This document shows positions 10,246 through 18,648 of a DNA stretch of 64,000 nucleotides, piece by piece. The position numbers were made by a program, and so were the translations under genes. Numbering within the stretch: the stretch's first letter is position 1; every line of letters starts with the position of its first letter. Source of the DNA: Streptomyces griseiscabiei (GTDB lineage Bacteria; Actinomycetota; Actinomycetes; Streptomycetales; Streptomycetaceae); NCBI RefSeq assembly GCF_020010925.1, contig NZ_JAGJBZ010000002.1:1798001-1862000 (forward strand), written 5' to 3'. The notes beneath the pieces are model-generated. The model was not told the DNA's origin. It saw only the letters and a list, made by a program, of their open reading frames with translations, and made no database searches.

Positions 10246-11277
10246 ATGAAAGATCGGACGGACTTACCGGGCTCCGGCTCGCGGCCTGCCGTGGGCCTCT
10301 CCGACCTGGCGCAACTCGTGCGGGCACCAGCCGCGTTGAGCGTCCCCGGCGATGTGCTCGCCGGTGCCGCCGCGACCGGACATCCACCGGGGACGCGGAT
10401 TTTCGGTGTGATGGGCTCGTCCGTCTGCCTCTACTGGGCGGGCATGGCCCTCAACGACTACGCCGACGCCACGATCGACGCGGTCGAGCGTCCCGAACGC
10501 CCCGTCCCGTCGGGCCGGGTGCCACGCCGTACCGCCCTCGCCGTCGCGGGCGCCCTGACCGCCGGGGGCCTCGCGCTCGCCGCCGTCTCCGGGGGCCGCC
10601 GCAGCCTCCTGGGAGCGCTTCCGCTGGCCGGTGCCGTCTGGGCGTACGACCTCAGGCTCAAGTCCACCCCGGCCGGTCCTGCCGCCATGGCCTCCGCGCG
10701 GGCCTTGGACGTCCTCGCGGGCGCGCTCGCCGCCGGACGCGGACAGGACCGTACGGGCACCGGGACCGCCCTGCTGCGCGGCGCCGTGCCCGCCGCGCTG
10801 GTCGGCGCCCACACCTACACGCTGACCGCGCTCAGCCGCCACGAGATCTCGGGCGCCCCCGCCCGGCTGCCGGCCGCGACCCTCGCCGCCTCCACCGCCA
10901 CCGCCCTCGCCGCGGCCCTCCCCGCCGTCCGCACCGCCGCCGACTGGCGCGCGGCGCGCCGCACGGGGCACGCGGGGGTCACCACGGCGGCGCGGTCCGG
11001 TCCCGCCGCCGGTGTCCCACGGGCGGGCGCCGCCCGTGCCGCCGTCGTCACCGCCGGGGCCCTCGCCTACCTCGGCAGCTACGGCACGGCCCAGGCCCGA
11101 GCCGTACGGGAGCCGTCGGGCGAGAACGTACGGCGGGCCGTCGGCGCCGGAATCCTCGGGCTGATGCCCCTGCAGGCGGCCCTCACCGCACGCGGCGGCG
11201 CCACGGCCGCGGCGGCGGCCCTCGGCGTCCTGCACCCTCTCGCGCGACGGCTGGCCCGGCGCATATCCCCCACCTGA
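10246..11277 (+). CDS. eboC: UbiA-like prenyltransferase (EboC type, SCO3242 family)
   Basis: This 343-residue polytopic membrane protein has roughly eight or nine hydrophobic helices rich in Ala/Gly/Leu. The first UbiA aspartate motif is seen as NDYADATIDAVERPERP near residues 69-85 (N-D-x-x-D), with basic and aromatic residues following as in UbiA transferases. UbiA enzymes move a prenyl or polyprenyl group onto an acceptor in the membrane. This subfamily is the EboC component of ebo operons, and the five downstream genes confirm that context. It starts a run of same-strand, closely spaced genes. Donor and acceptor are unknown. Confidence 0.85.
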   Translation: MKDRTDLPGSGSRPAVGLSDLAQLVRAPAALSVPGDVLAGAAATGHPPGTRIFGVMGSSVCLYWAGMALNDYADATIDAVERPERPVPSGRVPRRTALAVAGALTAGGLALAAVSGGRRSLLGALPLAGAVWAYDLRLKSTPAGPAAMASARALDVLAGALAAGRGQDRTGTGTALLRGAVPAALVGAHTYTLTALSRHEISGAPARLPAATLAASTATALAAALPAVRTAADWRAARRTGHAGVTTAARSGPAAGVPRAGAARAAVVTAGALAYLGSYGTAQARAVREPSGENVRRAVGAGILGLMPLQAALTARGGATAAAAALGVLHPLARRLARRISPT

Positions 11278-11309
11278 ACAGCACGGACCTCCGCAGGAGG
11301 AAAGCCGGA

Positions 11310-12158
11310 ATGACCCCACCCCCCGCACCCCTCAGATTCGGCTACGGCACCAACGGCTTCACCAACCACCGGCTCGGCGACGTCCTCGCGGTCCTCGCCG
11401 ACCTCGGCTACGACGGTGTCGCGCTCACCCTCGACCACGGCCACCTCGACCCGTACGCGGACGACCTGCCCCGGCGGGTGGCGGCGGTCGCCCGGGACCT
11501 GGCCCGGCACGGGCTCGACGTGACGGTCGAGACCGGCGCGCCCTACCTCCTCGACCCCTGGGGCAAGCACCTGCCGACGCTGATGACGGACGGGGCCGAG
11601 CGCCGGATCGACCTGCTGCGGCGGGCCGTACGCGTCGCCGCCGACCTCGGCTCGCCCACCGTCCATCTGTGCAGCGGCCCCGCGCCGGACGGCGGACTGC
11701 CGGAGCGCGACGCGTGGAAACGGCTGGCGGCGGGTGTCGAGACCGTCCTGGAGACGGCGGGGGAGTACGGGGTGTCGCTGGCCTTCGAACCCGAGCCGTA
11801 CATGTTCGTCGACACCGTGGAACGGTGCCTGGAGCTGGCCGAGATGGTCGGCGGACACGAACTGTTCGGGATCACCCTCGACGTGGGGCACGCGCACTGC
11901 GTGGAGGACCGGACCGTGCTGGAATGCGTCCGCCTCGCCGCCCCACGCCTGCTCAACGTGCAGATCGAGGACATGCGGCGCGGTGTCCACCAGCACCTCG
12001 AACTCGGCACCGGCGAGATCGACTTCCCGCCCGTGCTCACCGCCCTGCGCGACCTCGACCACCGCGGACTGGTCTCCGTGGAGATCCAGGGCGGCTCGCT
12101 CGACGCCCCCGAAGTGGCCCGCCGCTCACTGGACTTCCTCCGCGCGGCGACGGCCTGA
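11310..12158 (+). CDS. Sugar phosphate isomerase/epimerase-like TIM-barrel protein
   Basis: 282 residues from ATG 11310 behind a full AGGAGGAAAG site. It resembles the xylose isomerase-like AP-endonuclease-2 superfamily: FGYGTNGFTNHRL at the N-terminus, FEPEPYMFVD near residue 165 (metal Glu), ITLDVGHAHC near residue 190 (Asp and His ligands) and a late VEIQGG strand (second Glu). These residues would bind a divalent metal for sugar or polyol isomerisation. It lies between eboC and eboA in one operon and is one of two such barrels there, the other being EboE. Substrate unknown. Confidence 0.85.
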   Translation: MTPPPAPLRFGYGTNGFTNHRLGDVLAVLADLGYDGVALTLDHGHLDPYADDLPRRVAAVARDLARHGLDVTVETGAPYLLDPWGKHLPTLMTDGAERRIDLLRRAVRVAADLGSPTVHLCSGPAPDGGLPERDAWKRLAAGVETVLETAGEYGVSLAFEPEPYMFVDTVERCLELAEMVGGHELFGITLDVGHAHCVEDRTVLECVRLAAPRLLNVQIEDMRRGVHQHLELGTGEIDFPPVLTALRDLDHRGLVSVEIQGGSLDAPEVARRSLDFLRAATA

Positions 12159-12236
12159 CCCCGTCCGGCGCACCCCGCTCGACGACCGACACCCGCCGCC
12201 CCGATGTCCTCCACCCCACAGGAGGTTGCCCCCCTC

Positions 12237-13022
12237 ATGGTCTCCACCGGAATCCCGCCCTCCGCGACGGCCGGCCACTCCGACCCGCGCGGCCCGCTCT
12301 CCCGCCACCCGCTCGACCCGGCGGCCCGCGCCTGGCTCGACCAGGCCGTGGCCCGGATCGCCGACCGGCCCGCAGCCGTACGCACCCTGTTCCCCGCCGC
12401 CCGAAGACGCTGCGGCCGGGCCCGGCTGGACGCGTGGTGGACCGTCGACGAGGCGGCCCGCGCCGTCCTCCTCGCCGCGCTGCCGCTGGGCGGGCAGCCG
12501 CTCGCCGACGAGCTGGCGGGCCTCTTCCGCCACGGCGACCCGGCCGAACAACGAGCCGTCCTGCGCGCCCTGCCGCTGCTCGCCGACGCGCGGGGCGGCG
12601 ACACCTCCGGGGAACCCCTCGGCGACCTCGCCCTGCCCCTCGTCCGCGAAGCCCTGCGCGGCAACGACGGCAGTGTCGTCGCAGCCGCCCTCGGACCGTA
12701 CGGCGCCGCCCGGCTCCCGGACGCCGAGTACCGGCAGGCCGTCCTGAAGTGCGTCTTCCAGGAGATCCCGCTGGACCGGATCGCCGGGCTCGCCACCCGC
12801 GCCGACACCGAACTGGCCCGTATGCTGGCCGACTTCGCGCACGAGCGGGTCGCCGCCGGACGGGACGTACCGGCGGACATCTGGCCCGTCGTCCGGCCCT
12901 TCCCCGCCGCCGCACACCTCGCCGGCAGACTCGGCGCCGAGACCCGCGCCGCCACCCCCGACCGCCGGGCCGCCGCCGGGCGCGCCCTGACAGCACTCCG
13001 GCGAGCCGAGGCCCCCGCGTAG
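12237..13022 (+). CDS. eboA: EboA domain protein
   Basis: 261 residues; ATG 12237 lies 11 bases after GGAGG, and an in-frame ATG at 12204 without a good site is less likely. It is an all-helical, Ala/Leu/Arg-rich protein with HEAT-like helical pairs. The segment RPFPAAAHLAGRLGAETRAATPDRRAAA near the end resembles EboA family proteins, which are found only with ebo operons. EboA has no known biochemical activity. The identity rests partly on operon position: it is followed by a TatD-like hydrolase and EboE. Confidence 0.75.
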   Translation: MVSTGIPPSATAGHSDPRGPLSRHPLDPAARAWLDQAVARIADRPAAVRTLFPAARRRCGRARLDAWWTVDEAARAVLLAALPLGGQPLADELAGLFRHGDPAEQRAVLRALPLLADARGGDTSGEPLGDLALPLVREALRGNDGSVVAAALGPYGAARLPDAEYRQAVLKCVFQEIPLDRIAGLATRADTELARMLADFAHERVAAGRDVPADIWPVVRPFPAAAHLAGRLGAETRAATPDRRAAAGRALTALRRAEAPA

Positions 13023-13180
13023 GCCGACACCGTCTCCGGGCGACAGCGGCTGCCGCCTCGGACACCCCCTTCGCCGCCCTCCCGGCGGCCACCCCACTCG
13101 CCCCGCCGCCACCACCTCCACCCGTCGCCGTGTCGCCCCACAGCCGACGGCGCTCACCGGATCACCCGAGGAGAAGGCCC

Positions 13181-14035
13181 GTGCGTATCTTCGATCCCCA
13201 CATCCATATGACCTCCCGCACCACCGACGACTACGAGGCGATGCACGCGGCCGGGGTGCGCGCCGTCGTCGAGCCGGCCTTCTGGCTCGGCCAGCCCCGC
13301 TCCTCGCCCGAGAGCTTCTACGACTACTTCGACGCGCTGCTCGGCTGGGAGCCGTACCGGGCGGCCCAGTTCGGCATCCAGCACTTCTGCACGATCGCCC
13401 TCAACCCCAAGGAGGCCAACGACCCGCGCTGCCGTCCCGTCCTGGACGAACTGCCCCGCTATCTGGCCAAGGACCGGGTCGTCGCGGTCGGCGAGATCGG
13501 CTACGACTCCATGACACCGGAGGAGGACGAGGCGCTCGCGCTCCAGCTCCGGCTGGCGATCGAGCACGAGCTGCCCGCCCTCGTGCACACCCCGCACCGT
13601 GACAAGGCCGCCGGCACCCGCCGGACCCTGGACGTCGTACGGGAGTCGGGCATCGCCCCCGAACTCGTCGTCCTCGACCATCTCAACGAGCTGACCGTCG
13701 GCATGGTCCTCGACAGCGGCTGCTGGGCCGGGTTCTCCGTCTACCCGAGGACCAAGATGAGCGAGGACCGCATGGTGACCATCCTCCGCGACCACGGCAC
13801 GGAACGCGTCCTCGTCAACTCGGCCGCCGACTGGGGCCGTTCGGACCCGCTCAAGACCCGGAAGACCGCCGACGCCATGCTGGCCGGCGGCTTCGACGAC
13901 GACGCCGTGGACCGGGTGCTGTGGCGCAACCCCGTGGCCTTCTACGGGCAGAGCGGCCGGCTGGACCTCGACGAACCCAAACCGGACGAGGAGTCGAGCT
14001 TCCAGGGCAACTCCGTCCGCCGCGGCGGGGAATGA
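13181..14035 (+). CDS. eboB: TatD family metal-dependent hydrolase (EboB type)
   Basis: 284 residues from GTG 13181 behind GAGGAGAAGG. The N-terminal FDPHIHMTSRT holds the HxH metal motif of the amidohydrolase/TatD superfamily; VGEIGYDSM (Glu ligand), LPALVHTPHRDK (His) and a late NSAADWG (Asp) complete the usual order of metal ligands. Classical TatD proteins are DNases, but the EboB branch belongs to a metabolite operon and probably hydrolyses a small molecule. It is separated from eboA by 158 bases of leader without other genes and from eboE by only 10 bases. Confidence 0.85.
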   Translation: MRIFDPHIHMTSRTTDDYEAMHAAGVRAVVEPAFWLGQPRSSPESFYDYFDALLGWEPYRAAQFGIQHFCTIALNPKEANDPRCRPVLDELPRYLAKDRVVAVGEIGYDSMTPEEDEALALQLRLAIEHELPALVHTPHRDKAAGTRRTLDVVRESGIAPELVVLDHLNELTVGMVLDSGCWAGFSVYPRTKMSEDRMVTILRDHGTERVLVNSAADWGRSDPLKTRKTADAMLAGGFDDDAVDRVLWRNPVAFYGQSGRLDLDEPKPDEESSFQGNSVRRGGE

Positions 14036-14045
14036 GGCGGCCGCC

Positions 14046-15218
14046 ATGCGCCTCCGGCACCCGGACGGCACCACCGTCCACCTCGGCTACTGCAGCAACG
14101 TCCACCAGGCGGAGGACATCGACGGCGTCCTCGCCCAACTCGCCACCCACGCCGAACCGGTGCGCGAGCGCCTCGGCGTCGACCGGCTGGGCATCGGGCT
14201 GTGGCTCGCCCGCGATGTGGTCACCCAACTGGTCGGCGAGACAGGCGAGTTGAAGCGTCTCAAGGACGAACTCGCCGCGCGGGGCCTGGAGACCGTCACC
14301 CTCAACGCCTTCCCGTACGCCGGATTCCACCGCGAGGTGGTCAAGAAGGACGTCTACCTCCCCGACTGGGCCGACGAGGCCCGCCTGAGCCACACCCTCG
14401 ACTGCGCCCGTGTCCTCGCCGCCCTCCTCCCGGACGACGCCGAACGCGGCAGCGTCTCCACCCTGCCGCTGGCCTGGCGCACCCCCTGGCCGGCGGACCG
14501 CGCCGACACCGCCCGCCGCGCCCTGGACCGGCTCACCGCCGGGCTCGCCACGATCGAGTCGGAGACCGGCCGCCGGGTCCGCGTCGGCTTCGAACCAGAG
14601 CCCGGCTGTGTCGTCGAGACCACCGCCCAGGCCGTACGGGAGCTGCGCGGCCTCGACCCCGACCGGCTCGGCGTCTGCCTCGACGCCTGCCACCTGGCCG
14701 TACAGTTCGAGGAACCCGGCGCGGCCCTGCGCCGCCTGGCCGAGGCCGGGCTGCCCGTCGTCAAGCTCCAGGCGTCCTGCGCGATCGAGGCCACCGACCC
14801 GTCCGACCCCGCCGCCCGCACCGCGCTGCGGCGCCTCGCGGAGCCACGGTTCCTGCATCAGACGCGTACGGCAGCCCGGCCGGAGGCACCGGACGTCCAC
14901 GGCGTCGACGACCTGCCCGACGCGCTGGACGGGGGCCTGCCCACCGACACCGGCCCCTGGCGCGTGCATTTCCACGCCCCGCTGCACGCCGACCCCGAAC
15001 CGCCGCTGCGCACCACCGCCGACCAGCTGGGCCACGTCCTGGCCGGACTGCTCGGCGGGGCCTCGGCCGACTGCGACCACATCGAGGTCGAGACCTACAC
15101 CTGGTCCGTCCTCCCCCAACCACCCACCGACCTGCCCGGCGGCATCGCCGCCGAACTCGCCTGGGCCCGCGACCGGTTGACCGGCCTCGGCCTCGGCATC
15201 GAGGAGGACCACCAGTGA
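14046..15218 (+). CDS. eboE: Metabolite traffic protein EboE
   Basis: This 390-residue TIM-barrel protein begins 10 bases after the eboB stop. It opens with LGYCSNVHQAEDID, contains FEPEPGCVVET near residue 185 and VCLDACHLAVQFEEP near residue 210 (acidic and His ligands), and ends with VEVETYTWSVLP-like residues, the pattern of EboE. In cyanobacteria ebo genes are needed for export of a scytonemin precursor to the periplasm; the actual reaction of EboE is unknown. Its GTGA overlap with the next gene shows translational coupling. Confidence 0.85.
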   Translation: MRLRHPDGTTVHLGYCSNVHQAEDIDGVLAQLATHAEPVRERLGVDRLGIGLWLARDVVTQLVGETGELKRLKDELAARGLETVTLNAFPYAGFHREVVKKDVYLPDWADEARLSHTLDCARVLAALLPDDAERGSVSTLPLAWRTPWPADRADTARRALDRLTAGLATIESETGRRVRVGFEPEPGCVVETTAQAVRELRGLDPDRLGVCLDACHLAVQFEEPGAALRRLAEAGLPVVKLQASCAIEATDPSDPAARTALRRLAEPRFLHQTRTAARPEAPDVHGVDDLPDALDGGLPTDTGPWRVHFHAPLHADPEPPLRTTADQLGHVLAGLLGGASADCDHIEVETYTWSVLPQPPTDLPGGIAAELAWARDRLTGLGLGIEEDHQ

Positions 15219-16666
15219 GTACCACGCCAGCGAACCGGCTCGTCGTCCTCGACATCGTCGGCCTCACCCCCAGGCTGCTCCGGCACATGCCCGCCGTGGC
15301 CGCCCTCGGCGAGCGCGGCTTCCGGGCCCGGCTCGACCCCGTGCTGCCCGCCGTGACCTGCGCGGTCCAGTCCACCTTCCTCACCGGCGAACCCCCGTCC
15401 GGGCACGGCGTGGTGGGCAACGGCTGGTACTTCCGGGACCTGGGCGAGGTGCTGCTGTGGCGCCAGCACAACGCGCTCGTCGGCGGCGAGAAGATCTGGG
15501 AGACCGCCCGCAGATCCGACCCCGACTACAAGGTCGCCAACATCTGCTGGTGGTACGCGATGGGCGCGGACGTCGACCTCACCGTCACCCCCCGCCCCGT
15601 CTACTACTCCGACGGCCGCAAGGAACCCGACTGCTACACCTGGCCGCCCACCCTGCACGACGAACTCACCGACCGCCTCGGCCCGTTCCCCCTGTTCACC
15701 TACTGGGGACCCAACGCCGGAATGCCCTCCACCCAGTGGATCCTCGGTGCCGCCCGCCAGGTCTTCGACGAGCACGACCCCGACCTCACCCTCGTCTACA
15801 TCCCCCAACTCGACTACGAGCCCCAGCGATCCGGCCCCGACTCGCCCGCCACGATGCAGGCCGCCCGCCAACTCGACGACGCACTACGCCCGTTGATCGA
15901 CCACTTCCTGAGCGCGGGCGCCACCGTCGTCGCGCTCAGCGAGTACGGCATCACCCCCGTCTCCCGCCCCGTCGACGTCAACCGGGCCCTGCGCCGTGCC
16001 GGACTGCTCGAAGTCCACACCCAGGACGGCATGGAGTACCTCGACCCCTGGACCTCCCGCGCCTTCGCCGTCGCCGACCACCAGATCGCCCACGTCTATG
16101 TGCGCGACCCGGCCGACACGGCGGAGGTCGCCAAGCTCCTGGCCGAACTCGACGGCGTGGAACAGGTGTTGGACACCGAAGGGAAGGCGGCCCACGGCCT
16201 GGACCACGAACGCTCCGGCGAACTCGTCGCGGTCGCCGACCCCGACGCCTGGTTCACGTACTACTACTGGCTCGACGACGACCGCGCCCCCGACTTCGCC
16301 CGCCAGGTCGAGATCCACCGCAAGCCCGGCTACGACCCCGCGGAACTGCTCTACGACGAGACCGTCCCCGCGGTGAAGCTCCGCGCGATCGGCCAGGTCG
16401 CCCGTAAGAAGCTGGGCCTGCGCTACCGCATCAGCACCGTCCCGCTCGACCCGGCCGGCGTCAGCGGCAGCCACGGCCGTCTCCCCGCCGACCCCGACGA
16501 CGGCCCCGTACTGCTCTGCTCCACCGGCGAACCCGCCCGGGAGGCGTACGCCGCCACGGAGATCAAGGAGCTGCTGCTGACGCTGGCGGGACTGACCACC
16601 GCCGACCGACCGCGCACCGGCCCCCGCACCGGCACCGACCACCACCGGGAAGAAGCACAGCGATGA
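15215..16666 (+). CDS. eboF: Alkaline-phosphatase-superfamily phosphodiesterase (EboF/NPP-like)
   Basis: 483 residues from GTG 15215, overlapping the eboE stop (GTGA), with GAGGAGG upstream. The N-terminus (VVLDIVGLTP) holds the first metal Asp, and CAVQSTFLTGEPPSGHGVVGNG holds the expected nucleophile region of nucleotide pyrophosphatase/phosphodiesterase enzymes. The later LVYIPQLDYEPQ supplies another Asp. Where typical NPPs have SDHG (two metal ligands), this protein reads SEYG. It may therefore bind metals differently or act on an unusual phosphate ester. It overlaps the P450 start by ATGA. Confidence 0.82.
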   Translation: MSTTPANRLVVLDIVGLTPRLLRHMPAVAALGERGFRARLDPVLPAVTCAVQSTFLTGEPPSGHGVVGNGWYFRDLGEVLLWRQHNALVGGEKIWETARRSDPDYKVANICWWYAMGADVDLTVTPRPVYYSDGRKEPDCYTWPPTLHDELTDRLGPFPLFTYWGPNAGMPSTQWILGAARQVFDEHDPDLTLVYIPQLDYEPQRSGPDSPATMQAARQLDDALRPLIDHFLSAGATVVALSEYGITPVSRPVDVNRALRRAGLLEVHTQDGMEYLDPWTSRAFAVADHQIAHVYVRDPADTAEVAKLLAELDGVEQVLDTEGKAAHGLDHERSGELVAVADPDAWFTYYYWLDDDRAPDFARQVEIHRKPGYDPAELLYDETVPAVKLRAIGQVARKKLGLRYRISTVPLDPAGVSGSHGRLPADPDDGPVLLCSTGEPAREAYAATEIKELLLTLAGLTTADRPRTGPRTGTDHHREEAQR

Positions 16667-17847
16667 GCACGTACCCCCCACTGCCCACCGAACGCCCCCT
16701 GCTCGACCCCGCCCCCGAGTACGCCAAGTGGCAGGCCGAGGAGCCGATCCGGCGGGTGACGGTCTGGGCGGACAACAGCCCCTGGTTGATCACCCGCCAC
16801 GACCACGCCCGGACCGTCCTGGCCGACCCGCGCTTCAGCGCCGACTCCACCCGGGCGGGCTTCCCCGGTCTGCGCCCGCAGGCGCCTCCGCGCGGCCCCG
16901 GCCAGTTCTTCGCCATGGACCCGCCGGACCACACCCGGCTGCGGCGCATGCTCATCCCGGACTTCACCTTCCGCCGTGTCGAGGCGCTGCGCCCCGCCCT
17001 GGTCCGGATCTGCGAAGACCTGCTCGACACGATGACGGCCGACGGCGCCCGGGAGGCGGACCTCGTCACCGCGTACGCCCTGCCGCAGCCCGCCCTCGTC
17101 ATCTGCCGGCTGCTCGGAGTGCCGTACGAGGACCACGGCTTCTTCCACCGGCAGGCCCAGGCGTTCACCAGTTTCGACACCGGCGAGGTCGACGTGCTGA
17201 GCGCCCGCCGGGCCCTGTACGGCTACCTCGGCGAACTCCTCGCGGCCCGGACCCGTGAACCGGCCGACGACCTGCTCTCCCGGCTGGCCGTCGAACGGGT
17301 GGCGACGGGCGAGGCCACCGTCGAGGAGGCGATCGGCGTGGCCTTCGTCCTGCTGCTCGCGGGATTCGAGACCACCGCCAACATGTTCCCGCTGGCGGTC
17401 GTCGCCCTGCTGCGCCACCCGGAACAGCTGGCCCTCCTGCGCGCCGAGCCGGAGCTGTGGCCCGGGGCGATCGAGGAACTGCTGCGCTGGCTGACCGTCT
17501 CCCACTGGGGCCTGCGGCGCCTCGCGACGGAGGACGTCGAGGTCGGCGGCGTCCGTATCCGCGCCGGGGAGGGGGTCGTGGTGGCGCTCCAGACCGCGAA
17601 CCGGGACGCCTCCGTCTTCCCCGGCGCCGAGGACCTCGACGTGCGCCGCGACGCGACCGGCCATCTGGCCTTCGGCCACGGACCGCACCAGTGCGTCGGC
17701 CAGTCCCTCGCCCGCCTGGAACTCCAGATCGGCCTGCCCGCCCTCTTCGACCGGCTGCCGCACCTGCGCCTGACCGCACCGCCGGAGGAACTGGCGCTGC
17801 CGATGGGCGCGATCCATGGAGTGCGGTCGCTGCCGGTGGGCTGGTAG
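16663..17847 (+). CDS. Cytochrome P450 coupled to the ebo-like operon
   Basis: This 394-residue soluble bacterial class I P450 shows an I-helix with LLLAGFETT (acid-Thr pair), a K-helix ExxR (EELLR) and a heme loop FGHGPHQCVGQ with the thiolate Cys near residue 346. It needs a ferredoxin and reductase, which are not adjacent. The ATG overlaps the stop of the phosphodiesterase gene by four bases (ATGA), so it is translated with the ebo operon. Such P450s hydroxylate or cross-link secondary-metabolite scaffolds. That makes oxidative tailoring of the ebo product a reasonable inference; the substrate is unknown. Confidence 0.93.
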   Translation: MSTYPPLPTERPLLDPAPEYAKWQAEEPIRRVTVWADNSPWLITRHDHARTVLADPRFSADSTRAGFPGLRPQAPPRGPGQFFAMDPPDHTRLRRMLIPDFTFRRVEALRPALVRICEDLLDTMTADGAREADLVTAYALPQPALVICRLLGVPYEDHGFFHRQAQAFTSFDTGEVDVLSARRALYGYLGELLAARTREPADDLLSRLAVERVATGEATVEEAIGVAFVLLLAGFETTANMFPLAVVALLRHPEQLALLRAEPELWPGAIEELLRWLTVSHWGLRRLATEDVEVGGVRIRAGEGVVVALQTANRDASVFPGAEDLDVRRDATGHLAFGHGPHQCVGQSLARLELQIGLPALFDRLPHLRLTAPPEELALPMGAIHGVRSLPVGW

Positions 17848-17917
17848 GCCGCGCGGCGGCGATCCGGGGCCCGAAACAGGGTCGGCCCCGGCCCCGTCGG
17901 CTGGTATAGAGGCGGGC

Positions 17918-18439
17918 ATGACCACCATCACCCTCGTCCGGGGCGACATCACCCAGCAGTCCGTCGACGCCATCGTGAACGCCGCGAACTCCTCCCTCCT
18001 CGGCGGGGGAGGAGTGGACGGCGCGATCCACCGGCGCGGCGGCCCCGCCATCCTGGCGGACTGCCGCAAGCTCCGCGCCGCGCACTACGGCAGGGGCCTG
18101 CCCACCGGCCAGGCCGTCGCCACCACGGCGGGCGACCTGGACGCGCGCTGGGTCATCCACACGGTGGGCCCCGTCCACAGCCGCAGCCTCGACCGCTCCG
18201 CCCTCCTCGTCTCCTGCTACCGCGAATCCCTGCGCGTCGCCGACGAGTTGGGCGCCCGCACGGTCGCCTTCCCCGCCGTCTCCGCCGGCGTCTACGGCTG
18301 GCCGATGGACGACGCCGCCCGGATCGCCGTCGGGACCGTCCGGGCGACGGAGACCTCGGTCGAGGAGGTCAGATTCGTCCTCTTCGACGACGAGGCCTAC
18401 GCGACGTTCGCCGAACAGGTCGGCGGAGAGCCCCGCTGA
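17918..18439 (+). CDS. Macro-domain O-acetyl-ADP-ribose deacetylase-like protein
   Basis: This 173-residue single macro domain starts at ATG 17918, 70 bases after the P450. The ADP-ribose loop is intact: LVRGDITQQSVDAIVNAANSS, then GGGGVDGAIHRRGG, then AVSAGVYGWP in the diphosphate loop. This is the MacroD/YmdB class, with the Asn and Asp used for hydrolysis. It removes acetyl from O-acetyl-ADP-ribose, the sirtuin by-product, or ADP-ribose from acidic residues. A sirtuin, a Nudix hydrolase and an ADP-ribosylglycohydrolase lie 6-12 kb away. Confidence 0.92.
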   Translation: MTTITLVRGDITQQSVDAIVNAANSSLLGGGGVDGAIHRRGGPAILADCRKLRAAHYGRGLPTGQAVATTAGDLDARWVIHTVGPVHSRSLDRSALLVSCYRESLRVADELGARTVAFPAVSAGVYGWPMDDAARIAVGTVRATETSVEEVRFVLFDDEAYATFAEQVGGEPR

Positions 18440-18648
18440 CGGGCCGGCCGATCTCCCGCACTCTGACGGGCGAACGGCCGGGGCGGGTCGAACGGTGTCG
18501 TACGGAGCTGTGCGTACGGAGAAAAACGCTGGTCAGAGGCGTGGATGGGGTCGGTCGGCGAGGCGGGCGCCGGGCCGGTGATCGGTTGCGGAGGGTCGTG
18601 GCGGCTTCCACGGTGAGCGCAAGGACTGCTGCTTCGAAAGGAACGTGC

